NCBI RefSeq assembly: GCF_014651595.1
Contig: NZ_BMXE01000003.1
Location: 578,973 to 642,972, forward strand
DNA: 64,000 bases
DNA from: Pseudovibrio japonicus
Lineage (GTDB): Bacteria > Pseudomonadota > Alphaproteobacteria > Rhizobiales > Stappiaceae
Reading direction: 5' to 3'
Shown here: positions 9,353 to 18,266 of the stretch, piece by piece
How the letters are laid out: the number at the start of each line of letters is the position of its first letter
Position numbering within the stretch: the first letter of the stretch is position 1
Translations under genes and position numbers: made by a program
Notes under the pieces: model-generated
Database searches by the model: none
Told to the model about the DNA's origin: nothing
The model's input: only the letters and a program-made list of their open reading frames with translations

Positions 9353-9724
9353 AGCGGATGAGAACCTAACTTTTGGTGGGTGTTCTCCTGCACTGAACGC
9401 ACCACATGGCCTTCCATGCAGTGTTGAACCAGAGTTCCCGGAAATCGGGATGAGCAAGGCGGCAGGCGATGCCTGCGCTAATTGTTAGAAATGAGTCTTC
9501 GGCATCAGCTATCGCCTTGCCCGGATGTTTTTGTAGGAGGCTATGGCCAAGGTCCAAAAGACACTGTGTATGGCACATCTCGCAGAGAAGTGTCAGCAGT
9601 GCTGGTGCCCTTTGGTTCGGCCGCGCATCCTCCCGCCCCAACACTCATGGCGCTTGGGCAACCTCCACGGACCTGCTGCGAAATGCGTTACCTCTCACAG
9701 TAGCCCCATCCAGCCTGCGACCAA

Positions 9725-9743
9725 CTGACGGACGGTCCGTCAG
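9725..9743. promoter_or_regulatory. TetR-type operator-like palindrome
   Basis: CTGACGGAC-G-GTCCGTCAG: two perfect 9-bp arms round one base. GACGGAC/GTCCGTC is a common half-site form for AcrR/TetR-family repressors. No intact TetR gene lies beside it. Confidence 0.45.
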
Positions 9744-9876
9744 CAGCCCATTACGCAGGCATAGGATTAGTATGACTTTATATTTGGGGGAGGGGATAAA
9801 TATTCTCAGGTATAGCTGAGTTGGCTCGAGCGCTGTCTAATCTGCTGTGGCCTTGATGGGCTGAGGCGCGAATGAA

Positions 9877-9904
9877 AAAGCCTCGGCGGTGAGGCCGAGG
9901 CTTT
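9877..9904 (-). terminator. Terminator of gpt
   Basis: 11-bp perfect stem (9877-9887 with 9894-9904) with a 6-nt loop, followed on the minus strand by additional T residues, 30 nt past the gpt stop. Confidence 0.85.
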
Positions 9905-9934
9905 GAAACTCTTATGCAGAATTCCTATGGCTGA

Positions 9935-10438
9935 TTAGCCTGCGGTATCCTTGGAGATTGGTGGCTGGAACTGCATGCCCAGATCCCATGGGAAGTAGAC
10001 CCATGTGTCCTGTGAGACTTCAGTTACGATGGTATCAGCCAGATCGCGGCCCATTGGCTTGGCGTAGACGGTTGCAAAGTGTGCTTTTGGCAGCATTTCG
10101 CGAACTACTTTTGCAGTTTTTCCGGTATCGACCAGATCGTCGATAATGAGAATACCTTCGCCGTCGTTGCCACCGATCACTTTTGGATCGATTGGCTTGA
10201 TGACCTTCAAGTCACCCTGATCGTCGTAGTCGTGGTAGGAGGCGATGCAAACTGTTTCGATGGTGCGAACACCCAACTCGCGTGCAATAATGCCAGCTGG
10301 AACAAGACCACCACGTGTGATGGCTACAATCGCTTTAAATTCGCCCTTGTCGGCGAGGCGCCAAGAGAGGGCACGGCAATCGCGGTGGAATTGGTCCCAA
10401 GAGACCGGGAATGCTTTGGATTGCTGCTGATTATCCAT
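9935..10438 (-). CDS. gpt: Xanthine(-guanine) phosphoribosyltransferase
   Basis: 167 residues, the usual Gpt length. It converts xanthine or guanine plus PRPP to the nucleotide in purine salvage. The PRPP-binding loop [14 protein letters not shown] is clear, as is the early [16 protein letters not shown] segment, and the C-terminal [11 protein letters not shown] is typical of alphaproteobacterial Gpt. It lies just downstream (10 nt) of the MoCF-domain gene on the same strand and ends in a strong terminator, so the two are probably cotranscribed. Confidence 0.95.
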   Translation of the reverse strand: MDNQQQSKAFPVSWDQFHRDCRALSWRLADKGEFKAIVAITRGGLVPAGIIARELGVRTIETVCIASYHDYDDQGDLKVIKPIDPKVIGGNDGEGILIIDDLVDTGKTAKVVREMLPKAHFATVYAKPMGRDLADTIVTEVSQDTWVYFPWDLGMQFQPPISKDTAG

Positions 10439-10448
10439 GTGTCTTCTT

Positions 10449-11189
10449 TCAAAGATATTTTGTCTTTGCAGCTTCTACGGCTGCTCGGACGGCTTCACTG
10501 GCCTGTTCCAGTACATCATTTGACCTAGATCGCACAACAACCTGTGTGGAAAATACTCCATCTTTTGACTGCGGATACGAGCCAATTGACGTTTGGGGGA
10601 AGTTTTTCTGGATTTCCCCTAGGTCGGGGGCAATGCGACTCTCAGGAAGAGGGGCCTCAATTGTTACTGAAAGCATTTTTTGACCGGTTTTTAGTGTCGG
10701 TACGATCGCATCAAACATTGCCTGCATGATGGTTGGAACGCCTGCCATGACGTGGACGTTTTCCATTCTGAAACCCGGTGCAATGGAGACCTTGTTTTCT
10801 ATCAGGTCGGCACCCTCGGGAATGCGCGCCATACGCTGACGGGCAGGGGTGAACTCTCCCGGCCCATAAAAATCTTCCAGCAGCTTATAAGCGCGTGGGT
10901 CCAGATCAATAGGAACGTCAAAGGCTTTGGCGATTGCTTCTGCCGTGATGTCATCATGGGTGGGGCCGATGCCGCCGGAGGTGAAGACATAGGTGTATTC
11001 GGCACGCAGAGCGTTGACAGCCTCGACGATCTTTTCCTGAACATCGGGGACCACGCGGACCTCACAAAGGTCTATACCGATGTCTGTCAGGTAGGACGCC
11101 AGGAAGCCGATATTCTTGTCTTTGGTCCGGCCCGACAGGATTTCGTCGCCAATGACGACATACCCAGCTGTGATGATTTCATTGGTCAT
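10449..11189 (-). CDS. MoCF-domain (CinA-N-like) protein
   Basis: 246 residues of the MoaB/CinA N-terminal molybdopterin-binding fold: [15 protein letters not shown] near the start and [18 protein letters not shown] in the middle. It has no C-terminal nicotinamide-nucleotide amidase domain, so it is the CinA-N-only type common in Alphaproteobacteria. Related proteins act as ADP-ribose pyrophosphatase or bind molybdopterin; the exact role is uncertain. Start set at 11189; the in-frame extension to 11276 overlaps the end of the upstream monooxygenase gene and has no family match. Gene order monooxygenase, MoCF, gpt on one strand suggests a transcription unit. Confidence 0.85.
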   Translation of the reverse strand: MTNEIITAGYVVIGDEILSGRTKDKNIGFLASYLTDIGIDLCEVRVVPDVQEKIVEAVNALRAEYTYVFTSGGIGPTHDDITAEAIAKAFDVPIDLDPRAYKLLEDFYGPGEFTPARQRMARIPEGADLIENKVSIAPGFRMENVHVMAGVPTIMQAMFDAIVPTLKTGQKMLSVTIEAPLPESRIAPDLGEIQKNFPQTSIGSYPQSKDGVFSTQVVVRSRSNDVLEQASEAVRAAVEAAKTKYL

Positions 11190-11248
11190 GGCGTTTTTGT
11201 ATTCCTGACTAGATCGGGCCTGACTATGTCGGGCTCTGATAGTTTGTT

Positions 11249-12448
11249 TTAGTTGGTGGTGTCTTCCGGTGTCCATTCATAGACCCAGTTCAAACGATCA
11301 AGAAGCTGGGTTGGTGTGTTGGATCTCATAACAAGGTCGCGCGCAATGCGTAGCGGGAAGCCCATGTGGTAGACCCAGTCGTTTTTCTTCACGAGCTTGG
11401 CCATCTTATCAATGCGTGGCCGGCGTGCCGCCTCGTAGGCTTGTAGGGCCTGTGGTGTTGCGCCGTGTTTGTCGACCATTTTGGATAGGACTGCCGCATC
11501 CTCAATTGCCATGGCCGCTCCTTGCGCGGAAAACGGCAGGATGGCGTGGGCTGCATCACCAATGAGAGTGACGGGGCCTTTTGTCCACGCAGGGCGGGTA
11601 TCCACCTCACACAGGGACCAGCGGGTCCATGTGTCCGGCAGGTAGACAAGGCGCAGAGCGTCCGGTGTCCAGTTGCGGAAGTGTTTGCGCACATGATCGC
11701 GCCCGACCGGGTGGGACCAGGTGTCTTCCTCCCATTTTTCTTTGGCGATGGCGACGATATTGAGCAGCTTACCGTTCTTAATCGGGTACTGGACCAGGTG
11801 AGCGTCGCGTGCCAACCAGAGGCCAGAGGTGCTGAGCAGGTGCTCCAGATCAAACGGTGGTTCTGCTGTTGCTCTGTAGGCCACAAAGCCAGTGTGTTTG
11901 GCTGGCGCTCCGCCCACAGTGTTCTGGCGGATCTTGGAGCGCACCCCGTCAGCTCCAACGAGCAGGTCGAACTGCTCCGGCGTATCGGCCAGAGGCTGTG
12001 AGAATGCCGGGCCCATGAGCTTGATTCTTTCACCGCTGATCTCAGCACTTTCGATAGGGGTGCCCAGATGCAACGTGATCTCCGGTGTGTTCAGGACAGC
12101 ATCCAGCAGCAGTTGCTGCAGGTCTGCGCGGTGGATCACGTAATAAGGCGCGCCGTAACGGTCTTCTGCAATGCGCCCAAGCGGGACTGTGGCAAGTTGC
12201 GAGCCGTCATGACCGGAGCGAATGTTGACGCTGGCCGGGGAGACTGATCTGGACATGAGGGCAGGGCCTAAACCGAGCGCCTGCAAGCACCTCATTGCGT
12301 TGGGTGATAACTGAAGTCCCGCACCGACCTCGGAAAGCTCTGGAGCCGCGTCGAACAGGAAAACACTGTGGCCCTTACGGGCAAGGTATAACGCAGCTGT
12401 AAGTCCGGCGATCCCGGCTCCTGCGATAGCGATATTTTTGGGTATCAT
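11249..12448 (-). CDS. FAD-dependent aromatic-ring-type monooxygenase
   Basis: 399 residues of the class A flavoprotein hydroxylase fold (salicylate hydroxylase/UbiH group). Seen: dinucleotide-binding GAGIAGLTAALYLARKG at the N-terminus, the VGADGVRS motif near residue 165-175, and the second FAD motif LIGDAAHAILPFSAQGAAMAIEDA. Such enzymes use NAD(P)H and O2 to hydroxylate aromatic or related substrates; the substrate is not predictable. It is 59 nt upstream of the MoCF-domain gene on the same strand. The next upstream gene (CHCC zinc protein) shares the strand across a 99-nt gap. Confidence 0.9.
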   Translation of the reverse strand: MIPKNIAIAGAGIAGLTAALYLARKGHSVFLFDAAPELSEVGAGLQLSPNAMRCLQALGLGPALMSRSVSPASVNIRSGHDGSQLATVPLGRIAEDRYGAPYYVIHRADLQQLLLDAVLNTPEITLHLGTPIESAEISGERIKLMGPAFSQPLADTPEQFDLLVGADGVRSKIRQNTVGGAPAKHTGFVAYRATAEPPFDLEHLLSTSGLWLARDAHLVQYPIKNGKLLNIVAIAKEKWEEDTWSHPVGRDHVRKHFRNWTPDALRLVYLPDTWTRWSLCEVDTRPAWTKGPVTLIGDAAHAILPFSAQGAAMAIEDAAVLSKMVDKHGATPQALQAYEAARRPRIDKMAKLVKKNDWVYHMGFPLRIARDLVMRSNTPTQLLDRLNWVYEWTPEDTTN

Positions 12449-12547
12449 TGCGCAGCTTGCCTGCCGTGCTTTGCCCGAGTTATTGGGGGTTCAGGCAAAG
12501 CAGCGAGATTGATGAGTGTTGGAATTATCGTTCAAGTGACACGGCGC

Positions 12548-12793
12548 TTAGGCTGCGTCAGGTGTCCATACACAATCAGCCGGGTTGGATTCCTTGGCAC
12601 CCAGTTTTGGATCGTAGTGATAAAGGGTAGAGCAGTACGGGCAGATCACATTGTCATCTGCACCCATATCAAGGAAAATGTGCGGATGATCGAGTGGTGG
12701 TTTTGCACCGATGCACATGAACTCTTTGGCGCCAATTTTGATGGCATCAACGCCAATGGTGTTGTGGAAATGAGGTACGACATTATCGGCCAT
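12548..12793 (-). CDS. CHCC-type zinc-finger protein (NDUFS6-like)
   Basis: 81 residues from the ATG at 12793. Zinc ligands fit the zf-CHCC family: a Cys in EFMCIGAK, His in PPLDHPHIFLDMG, then CPYC in DNVICPYCSTLYHYDP. The family includes the mitochondrial complex I accessory subunit NDUFS6, and alphaproteobacterial members are thought to accompany complex I, though this gene is not next to nuo genes here. Upstream in-frame ATGs at 12853 and 12811 exist; the chosen start gives the usual family length with GGAG 12 nt upstream. Confidence 0.85.
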   Translation of the reverse strand: MADNVVPHFHNTIGVDAIKIGAKEFMCIGAKPPLDHPHIFLDMGADDNVICPYCSTLYHYDPKLGAKESNPADCVWTPDAA

Positions 12794-13062
12794 TGTTTCG
12801 CCAAGCTCCATGGAACAGAAATTTGCCGCCGACAATAAATTGGTTCTGTGCAAAAAAACAGGTTTTCCTGAAAAATGATTGCGTTAGAGCGTGTGCGGTC
12901 CACAACTGTACCGAAGTTCATTGCGATGGATTGCGTTTTTTGGGTGGATTCAGCGTTGGTTTGTTCTGTGTGAATAGGTGAGGGACTAATCCAAATTGAT
13001 AGGCCTTTGGTCTTTTCTTTCTTGATAGTTACATTTACGCTCCCATGATCCCATAGTTTTCC

Positions 13063-13072
13063 TTTACGTAAA
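13063..13072. promoter_or_regulatory. Palindrome TTTACGTAAA before the hydrolase pair
   Basis: A self-complementary 10-mer followed by ACG, 11 nt upstream of the first hydrolase ATG. It resembles the TTACGTTTACGTAA-type operators of MerR-family regulators of branched-chain and fatty-acid catabolism, from memory; its position suggests repression of the operon. Weak evidence. Confidence 0.3.
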
Positions 13073-13083
13073 CGTTAGGTAAT

Positions 13084-13836
13084 ATGCCAATATTCAACAA
13101 TAACGATCATCCTATCGCTTATCTTGATGAAGGAGAGGGCGATCCAATCCTGCTGATCCACGGATTCGCATCCAATAAACTTATCAACTGGGTGTATCCT
13201 GGTTGGGTTGATCTGCTGGTGAAGGATGGCCGTCGTGTGATCGCGATTGATAATCGCGGTCATGGCGAAAGTCATAAATATTACAATGCCGAGGACTATG
13301 GCGCGCCAGTCATGGCTGAGGACGCCCTGAAACTGCTCGATCATCTTTATATCGATCGGGCGGACCTGTTTGGCTACTCCATGGGCACGCGTATCTCCGT
13401 GTTTTGCGCTGTGCAGGCGCCGGACCGAGTGCGTTCGCTGACGCTTGGTGGTTTGGGTTATGGCCTGATCTCCGGTGTCGGGAATCCTCAGCCGATCATT
13501 GATGCCCTGTTGGCTGACAAACTTTCAGATGTGACGGATCGGGGCGCTCGTATGTTCAGAGCGTTTGCTGAACAGACCAAGTCTGATCGTCGGGCGCTGG
13601 CTGCGTGTATGCAATCTGCCCGTACGCCGATTTCTGAGGAGATGGTGTCGACGATTACGGCGCCAACGCTGGTTGCGGTTGGCACTGATGATGATGTGGC
13701 AGGCGATCCGCAGGCCCTCGTGGATGTGATGCAAAACGCCAGTTATCTGGAAATCCCCAACAAGGATCATATGACCTCTGTTGGCGATAAGGTTTTCAAA
13801 AAAGGTACATTAGAGTTTTTGGAGCAATTTTCATGA
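13084..13836 (+). CDS. Alpha/beta-fold hydrolase, first of an overlapping pair
   Basis: 250 residues. Oxyanion region LLIHGFASNK, DNRGHGES after strand 4, nucleophile elbow GYSMGT (Ser about residue 99), acid in VGTDDDVAGDP and catalytic His in NKDHMTS near the C-terminus, so the triad is complete. Substrate unknown; esterases, C-C hydrolases and haloperoxidase-like enzymes share this layout. Its stop overlaps the ATG of the next hydrolase by 4 nt, implying translational coupling. Confidence 0.88.
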   Translation: MPIFNNNDHPIAYLDEGEGDPILLIHGFASNKLINWVYPGWVDLLVKDGRRVIAIDNRGHGESHKYYNAEDYGAPVMAEDALKLLDHLYIDRADLFGYSMGTRISVFCAVQAPDRVRSLTLGGLGYGLISGVGNPQPIIDALLADKLSDVTDRGARMFRAFAEQTKSDRRALAACMQSARTPISEEMVSTITAPTLVAVGTDDDVAGDPQALVDVMQNASYLEIPNKDHMTSVGDKVFKKGTLEFLEQFS

Positions 13837-14705
13837 AGAAAGGCACCCACGAATTTATCGGAGCCGATGGAAACCGCATTATTGCAGACAGGTTTGGCAC
13901 AGAAGGCCAGGTGGTCATGATGATGCATGGCGGTGGGCAGACGAGGCATTCGTGGGGCAAGACTGCTGAGCGGATTGCCGATGCAGGGATGCAGGCTTTC
14001 TGTCTTGATATGCGGGGGCATGGCGATAGCGCGTGGGTTGAGGGAGATAAGTACTTCTTTTCTGACTTCGGCGCCGATGTTGCTGCGGTTGCCACGCAGA
14101 TCCTTGAGGAAACCGGTGTCAAACCAGTTGCTATCGGAGCTTCTCTGGGCGGTCTTGCGTCTCTTCTGGCAGAGGGCGCTTTGCGTCCTGGTGTGCTGGC
14201 CGGTGTTGTCTTAGTTGATGTGACGCCTCGTCTGGACGAAAGCGGGGTGAATAAGATCCTCTCATTCATGACAGAAAAAGTGGAAGACGGGTTTGGCAGC
14301 ATTGAAGAAGCAGCTGATATGATTGCGTCTTACCTGCCTCATCGGAAACGCCCGAAGACGCTGGACGGACTTTCCAAGAATCTGCGGCTGCGGGAAGATG
14401 GTCGCTATCGCTGGCATTGGGACCCGCGTTTCATCACGCAGCATGCAGAGCGGGCTCATATGAAAGACAAGATACAAGGTGAGCTGTTACAGGCTGCGGC
14501 CAATCTAAAAGTGCCGAGCATGCTGGTGCGCGGAGCGGCTTCAGAGCTTGTGAAGCAGAGCCATGTGGATGAATTTCTTGAATTGGTGCCACACGCCAAG
14601 TTCACAGATGTGAAAGAAGCTGGTCATATGGTTGCAGGTGATGTGAATGATGCATTTACTGCCGCGATCATGCCGTTTCTGAAAGAGTACCAAGCTGCCG
14701 CGTAA
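13833..14705 (+). CDS. Alpha/beta-fold hydrolase, second of the pair
   Basis: 290 residues. MMMHGGGQTRHSW oxyanion region, DMRGHGDS, nucleophile elbow GASLGG (Ser about residue 110), acid probably in the region after LVRGAASELV, and His in EAGHMVAGD. Epoxide-hydrolase/haloperoxidase-like architecture with a helical lid between about residues 140 and 210. It starts inside the previous gene (overlap ATGA). The two enzymes are only distantly alike, so this is an operon of related functions rather than a recent duplication. Confidence 0.88.
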   Translation: MKKGTHEFIGADGNRIIADRFGTEGQVVMMMHGGGQTRHSWGKTAERIADAGMQAFCLDMRGHGDSAWVEGDKYFFSDFGADVAAVATQILEETGVKPVAIGASLGGLASLLAEGALRPGVLAGVVLVDVTPRLDESGVNKILSFMTEKVEDGFGSIEEAADMIASYLPHRKRPKTLDGLSKNLRLREDGRYRWHWDPRFITQHAERAHMKDKIQGELLQAAANLKVPSMLVRGAASELVKQSHVDEFLELVPHAKFTDVKEAGHMVAGDVNDAFTAAIMPFLKEYQAAA

Positions 14706-14910
14706 TTTTAGAACGAGATTTGGTGGTCTGATATGAAAGTAGTTTCACTTTCTATTTATGTGGGTGGGTTTGGTACATACTTTCTCTAATGGCAATACTG
14801 CGTGATGTACTATAGGCGGATCAGTCATTGTGAGTAGGTGGGGTTGGGTTTGATACAACCAGCACCTATGTAGGTTTGAATAGATCCTCTCTATAAAGGA
14901 ACATTCTTTT

Positions 14911-15759
14911 ATGGTGCAATTTTCTTCAAGTAGCCCTAAAGAGCTCGCGTCGCATGATCCAGTTTGGGATCGTGTTAAGGCCGAGGCTCAGGCTATGGCC
15001 AGCTCAGAGCCTGCGCTCGCGTCTTTTGTGTACGAGACGGTGCTAAACCATTCTTCTTTGGAAGAAGCGATCGTTCATCGTGTGGCTGACCGGTTGGGCC
15101 ATGTGGTTGTTTCCTCTTCTCTTATTCGTCAGACCTATCTGGATGCGCTGGAACAGGCCCCTGAGATTACTCAGGCGTTCCGCGTTGATCTCTCTGCTGT
15201 TTTTGATCGTGACCCTGTGTGCGCGCGGTTCCTGGAGCCTCTGCTGTATTTCAAGGGCTTCCACGCGCTGCAGACGCACCGGTTGGCAAACTGGCTGTGG
15301 GAGCGGGGACGTGAGGACTTTGCGCTTTACCTTCAAAGCCGCAGTTCTGAAGTGTTCCAGATGGACATTCATCCGCAGGTTCCGATGGGGCGTGGTGTCT
15401 TCTTCGATCATGGTACTGGTATCGTGATTGGTGGAACTGCCGTTATTGAAGATGATGTCTCCATCTTGCAAGGTGTTACGCTTGGCGGGACCGGCAAGGC
15501 TTCCGGTGATCGTCATCCGAAGATCCGTCAGGGTGTTCTTATCGGTGCCGGTGCCAAGATCCTCGGCAATCTGGAAATAGGGCGGTGCTCGCGCATTGCT
15601 GCCGGATCTGTCGTCTTGAAAGACGTTGAGCCATGCACCACAGTGGCGGGTGTTCCTGCTAAGGTTGTTGGAGAAGCTGGTTGCGACCAGCCCGCTCGGG
15701 CCATGGATCAGATGTTGGGTCAAGGTCAAGGACTTTCCTCGCAAAACAAACAAGGATAA
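14911..15759 (+). CDS. cysE: Serine O-acetyltransferase
   Basis: 282 residues. It makes O-acetylserine from serine and acetyl-CoA, the first step of cysteine synthesis. N-terminal helical SAT domain (about 1-150), then the left-handed beta-helix with hexapeptide repeats and the conserved block GVFFDHGTGIVIGGTAVI, followed by GVTLGGTGKASGDRHPKI carrying the active-site His. A Gly/Gln-rich tail ends the protein. ATG at 14911 has AAGGA 7-8 nt upstream. DUF3126 follows 82 nt later on the same strand. Confidence 0.95.
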   Translation: MVQFSSSSPKELASHDPVWDRVKAEAQAMASSEPALASFVYETVLNHSSLEEAIVHRVADRLGHVVVSSSLIRQTYLDALEQAPEITQAFRVDLSAVFDRDPVCARFLEPLLYFKGFHALQTHRLANWLWERGREDFALYLQSRSSEVFQMDIHPQVPMGRGVFFDHGTGIVIGGTAVIEDDVSILQGVTLGGTGKASGDRHPKIRQGVLIGAGAKILGNLEIGRCSRIAAGSVVLKDVEPCTTVAGVPAKVVGEAGCDQPARAMDQMLGQGQGLSSQNKQG

Positions 15760-15841
15760 GCTGATTTCCGAGGGTTGGCACGCGGAGAAACTTGTATAGT
15801 TTGTGCCCCAAGTTTGAAGCAAAACCGGTAAGGAGACGGCT

Positions 15842-16057
15842 GTGAAGCCTGATGAAATTCGTAAGGTGCAAACCTACATGCGCAACACTTTCAAGTCGCC
15901 AGAACTTGAAGTGCGCGCGCGTCCTCGTAAAGATGACTCTGCAGAAGTTTATATCAATGATGAGTTTCTCGGCGTTATTTTCCGCGACGATGAAGATGGC
16001 GAACTGAGCTGGAACTTCCAGATGGCTATCCTTGATATCGACGTGGAAGGCCTCTGA
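15842..16057 (+). CDS. DUF3126 family protein
   Basis: 71 residues with a GTG start preceded by AAGGAGA. It matches the small alphaproteobacterial DUF3126 family (IRKVQTYMRNTF, FLGVIFRDDEDGELSWNFQM, ILDID). Function unknown. It commonly sits beside cysE, as here, and ends with a terminator. Confidence 0.9.
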   Translation: MKPDEIRKVQTYMRNTFKSPELEVRARPRKDDSAEVYINDEFLGVIFRDDEDGELSWNFQMAILDIDVEGL

Positions 16058-16084
16058 GGCTCTACGCAAAATCAGCGAGATTTG

Positions 16085-16110
16085 AAGGGCTCCGTTTCGG
16101 GGCCCTTTTT
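16085..16110 (+). terminator. Terminator after DUF3126
   Basis: AAGGGCTCCG-TTT-CGGGGCCCTT stem (one G-U pair) followed by a T run, 27 nt past the stop. Confidence 0.85.
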
Positions 16111-16311
16111 GCATCAAAATGAGACTTGGAGGGTGTGAGTGTCCTCATTTGAAACGGGGCTGAGGGCCGTGTACCCTCGCTAATTTGCCATTCCGTTTCA
16201 AAAGGTAATTTCTATCAATAGGTTAAGTGAGGATAGCGGGCGGCACAGGAATTGCTTTCAACTGCACTGTAACGGGTTTGAGCTGGGGGGAGCCAGCTGA
16301 AAGGGGAGTGC

Positions 16312-16626
16312 ATGCTGGGCGAGTTGTTTGTTGCTGCATTTGTAGCGTCTTCTGGTTTTGTGGCTGCAGGTGTTTTGGGTAGTTTCTATCATTTGGTGAC
16401 GGGGGAGCCTCCGCGATTTTTTGCGGAGATGACGGGACCTGCTTCCTTGCTTATCGTGGTTGGCCTGTGGCTCGTTGCGGGCCCGTTCATTTTCATGCGC
16501 AATGCGATCCAGGGGTATTACCGGGAAACGTTTAGCCCCAAGATGCTGGCGGCTGCGGGAGGGCTGGCGGCTATGTGGAGCATTCTTTCCGGTACTTTTG
16601 TCCTAAGTTTTCTCTTGGCACTCTAA
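16312..16626 (+). CDS. Small integral membrane protein, unknown
   Basis: 104 residues with three hydrophobic helices (about 5-27, 42-62 and 80-103) and a short cytoplasmic or periplasmic loop LVTGEPPRFFAEMTG. AAGGGGAG 4-8 nt before the ATG supports the start. It sits 54 nt before the gamma-carbonic anhydrase gene on the same strand. I recognise it only as the sort of small DUF membrane protein frequent in this order; no function can be given. Confidence 0.75.
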   Translation: MLGELFVAAFVASSGFVAAGVLGSFYHLVTGEPPRFFAEMTGPASLLIVVGLWLVAGPFIFMRNAIQGYYRETFSPKMLAAAGGLAAMWSILSGTFVLSFLLAL

Positions 16627-16680
16627 ACAAGCCCTATGCTAGATTGACCGGGATTTGGTTTGTCAGTCTAGGAGAGTCCT

Positions 16681-17208
16681 GTGCCTTTTTATAAGCTTGG
16701 AGACAGAAGCCCCAAGGTTCCGGAAAGCGGAAACTATTGGGTTGCGCCATGTGCCAGTTTGATAGGCCATATACAGCTGGATGAAGAGGCCAGTGTTTGG
16801 TTTGGTGCCGTTTTGCGCGGTGATAATGAGCTCATTCATATTGGCGCACGGTCCAACATACAGGACGGGTCTGTGTTACACACGGACCTTGGGTATCCGC
16901 TTGTTGTGGGGCCGAACTGTACGGTTGGTCATAAGGCGATCTTGCACGGATGTACGGTTGGGGAAGGCTCGCTGATTGGTATGGGGGCGACGATCCTGAA
17001 CGGCGCGAGGATTGGCAAGGGCTGCATTATTGGTGCTAACGCGCTTGTTCCAGAAGGTAAGGTCATTCCCGACGGCTCGCTGGTGGTTGGCATGCCGGGC
17101 AAGGTTGTGCGCGAGCTGGATGAAAACGCACAAGCGATGCTTATCCGCTCAGCAGATGGCTATGTGATGAATGCGAAGCGCTTCAAAGACCAGTTGGTTG
17201 AGATCTAG
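16681..17208 (+). CDS. Gamma-class carbonic anhydrase-like protein
   Basis: 175 residues, a left-handed beta-helix protein with GTG start and AGGAG upstream. The typical motifs [35 protein letters not shown] and [13 protein letters not shown] are present, giving the three metal-binding histidines and the Arg/Asp/Gln active-site set. Gamma-CA-like proteins hydrate CO2 or bind bicarbonate or acyl-CoA; many bacterial members have untested activity. Likely cotranscribed with the preceding membrane protein, terminated at 17237-17265. Confidence 0.9.
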   Translation: MPFYKLGDRSPKVPESGNYWVAPCASLIGHIQLDEEASVWFGAVLRGDNELIHIGARSNIQDGSVLHTDLGYPLVVGPNCTVGHKAILHGCTVGEGSLIGMGATILNGARIGKGCIIGANALVPEGKVIPDGSLVVGMPGKVVRELDENAQAMLIRSADGYVMNAKRFKDQLVEI

Positions 17209-17236
17209 TGGCCGTGGGCCTACTTCAAGAACAAAG

Positions 17237-17265
17237 AAGCTGCGGGGTTACTCCGTGGCTTTTTT
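17237..17265 (+). terminator. Terminator of the gamma-carbonic anhydrase gene
   Basis: Imperfect 9-bp stem (7 pairs) around a 7-nt loop, then six T residues on the plus strand. Confidence 0.65.
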
Positions 17266-17286
17266 CTTATCCCGATTTTGGATGGC

Positions 17287-17907
17287 TTAATCCGGAATGC
17301 TTGCCACTGTGGTGATGCGCTTGTCGGAAATCGCCGACCATGCTGATGCGTGGTGGGCGGACTGTCGTTTTACATAACGATATGGGGTTGAATACCACGG
17401 CAAGATTGAAGAGATCTGATTGTCGAGAATAAGATCTCCCTGATCGGTGCGTACGCTCAGGACTGCATGACCACCATTGTTCAGATCTTTGACGACCGTG
17501 ATGAGCAGCGCGCTCGGGGGCCATCCCAGAGAGATAAGCTGACGCTGCTTTTCAAGAACATACTCCTCACAATCACCGGCGCCTTGAGGATACGTCCAAT
17601 ATTCTGGCACGCCGAAGAGTTGCGCATCTGTGAAGGGGCGAACCTGCGTATTGACAGAGGCGTTGACATCCAACAGTTCCTGCCAGCGCTCTTTGTTCAA
17701 GCGGACAACAAGCGGCGTGGTGGCGCTATAGCGGCACTGCTCTGGGTAATTCTGGCAAAATTCGACATGACCAACAGGGGCGCTGGTTTGACCGGTCACT
17801 GGCATAAAACGTCCTGGAACCTGCTCCGCATTCGCGTGAGACAGGCTGAGCAATCCACTCAATACGAGACCCAAAAGACTTTTTGTGACCAGCTGATACT
17901 CAAACAC
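17287..17907 (-). CDS. BTLCP family transglutaminase-like cysteine peptidase (LapG-like)
   Basis: 206 residues with an N-terminal signal peptide (cleavage likely after SHANA). It matches bacterial transglutaminase-like cysteine proteinases: catalytic Cys in GDCEEYVLEKQRQLISLGWP, His in NNGGHAVLSVRTDQGD and Asp in LILDNQ. The best-studied member, LapG, cleaves a surface adhesin from the outer membrane under c-di-GMP control via LapD. No lapD or adhesin is adjacent, although a PilZ protein lies 360 nt away on the same strand. Periplasmic location is inferred. Confidence 0.9.
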   Translation of the reverse strand: MFEYQLVTKSLLGLVLSGLLSLSHANAEQVPGRFMPVTGQTSAPVGHVEFCQNYPEQCRYSATTPLVVRLNKERWQELLDVNASVNTQVRPFTDAQLFGVPEYWTYPQGAGDCEEYVLEKQRQLISLGWPPSALLITVVKDLNNGGHAVLSVRTDQGDLILDNQISSILPWYSTPYRYVKRQSAHHASAWSAISDKRITTVASIPD

Positions 17908-18266
17908 AAGTCGTGCCCTCCAATCTTGGCTGGCTCCACTTTCAGACCTGTGCTTTTATTTGGTTATAAGCTTTAGAGGTAGTATTTAATCAAATTAAAT
18001 TAGAATTTGAATTGTAGTTAAATCAATATCAAATAAAATACAGATTAAATTTAATTAAAATTCTAATTAAAATGAGTGGCCGCAGAAAACCGGAGTTTTC
18101 AAATGATACGCGGTGCGAAGTTTATGGTTTAAATACAATTAATTAAACAGAAATCGCGCATGTTTGTGCTTGATGCATGTAATTCTTGTCGAAGAAATTT
18201 TTTCGCGACCTTGTCGAACTTCTGATGTTTTGCCACTGAGAAAACGAGAATCAGTGCGTTTATGAT
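17908..18266. other. AT-rich gene-free stretch
   Basis: Strongly AT-rich, with an imperfect inverted repeat built from AATTAGAATTT near 17997 and AAATTCTAATT near 18058. It lies between the LapG-like gene and the PilZ gene, so it probably holds the promoter of the former. No coding signal seen. Confidence 0.5.

Larger units (their letters stand above)
9353..9934. other. 582-nt stretch with a TetR-type palindrome and possible gene remnant
   Basis: No intact gene. The minus strand carries a 92-codon frame (9644-9366) whose end, GIACRLAHPDFRELWFNT, has the feel of a TetR-family C-terminal domain, but no helix-turn-helix can be found upstream in any frame. A 19-nt palindrome lies further upstream at 9725-9743. 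The simplest reading is a decayed TetR regulator with its surviving operator; this is tentative. Confidence 0.3.
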
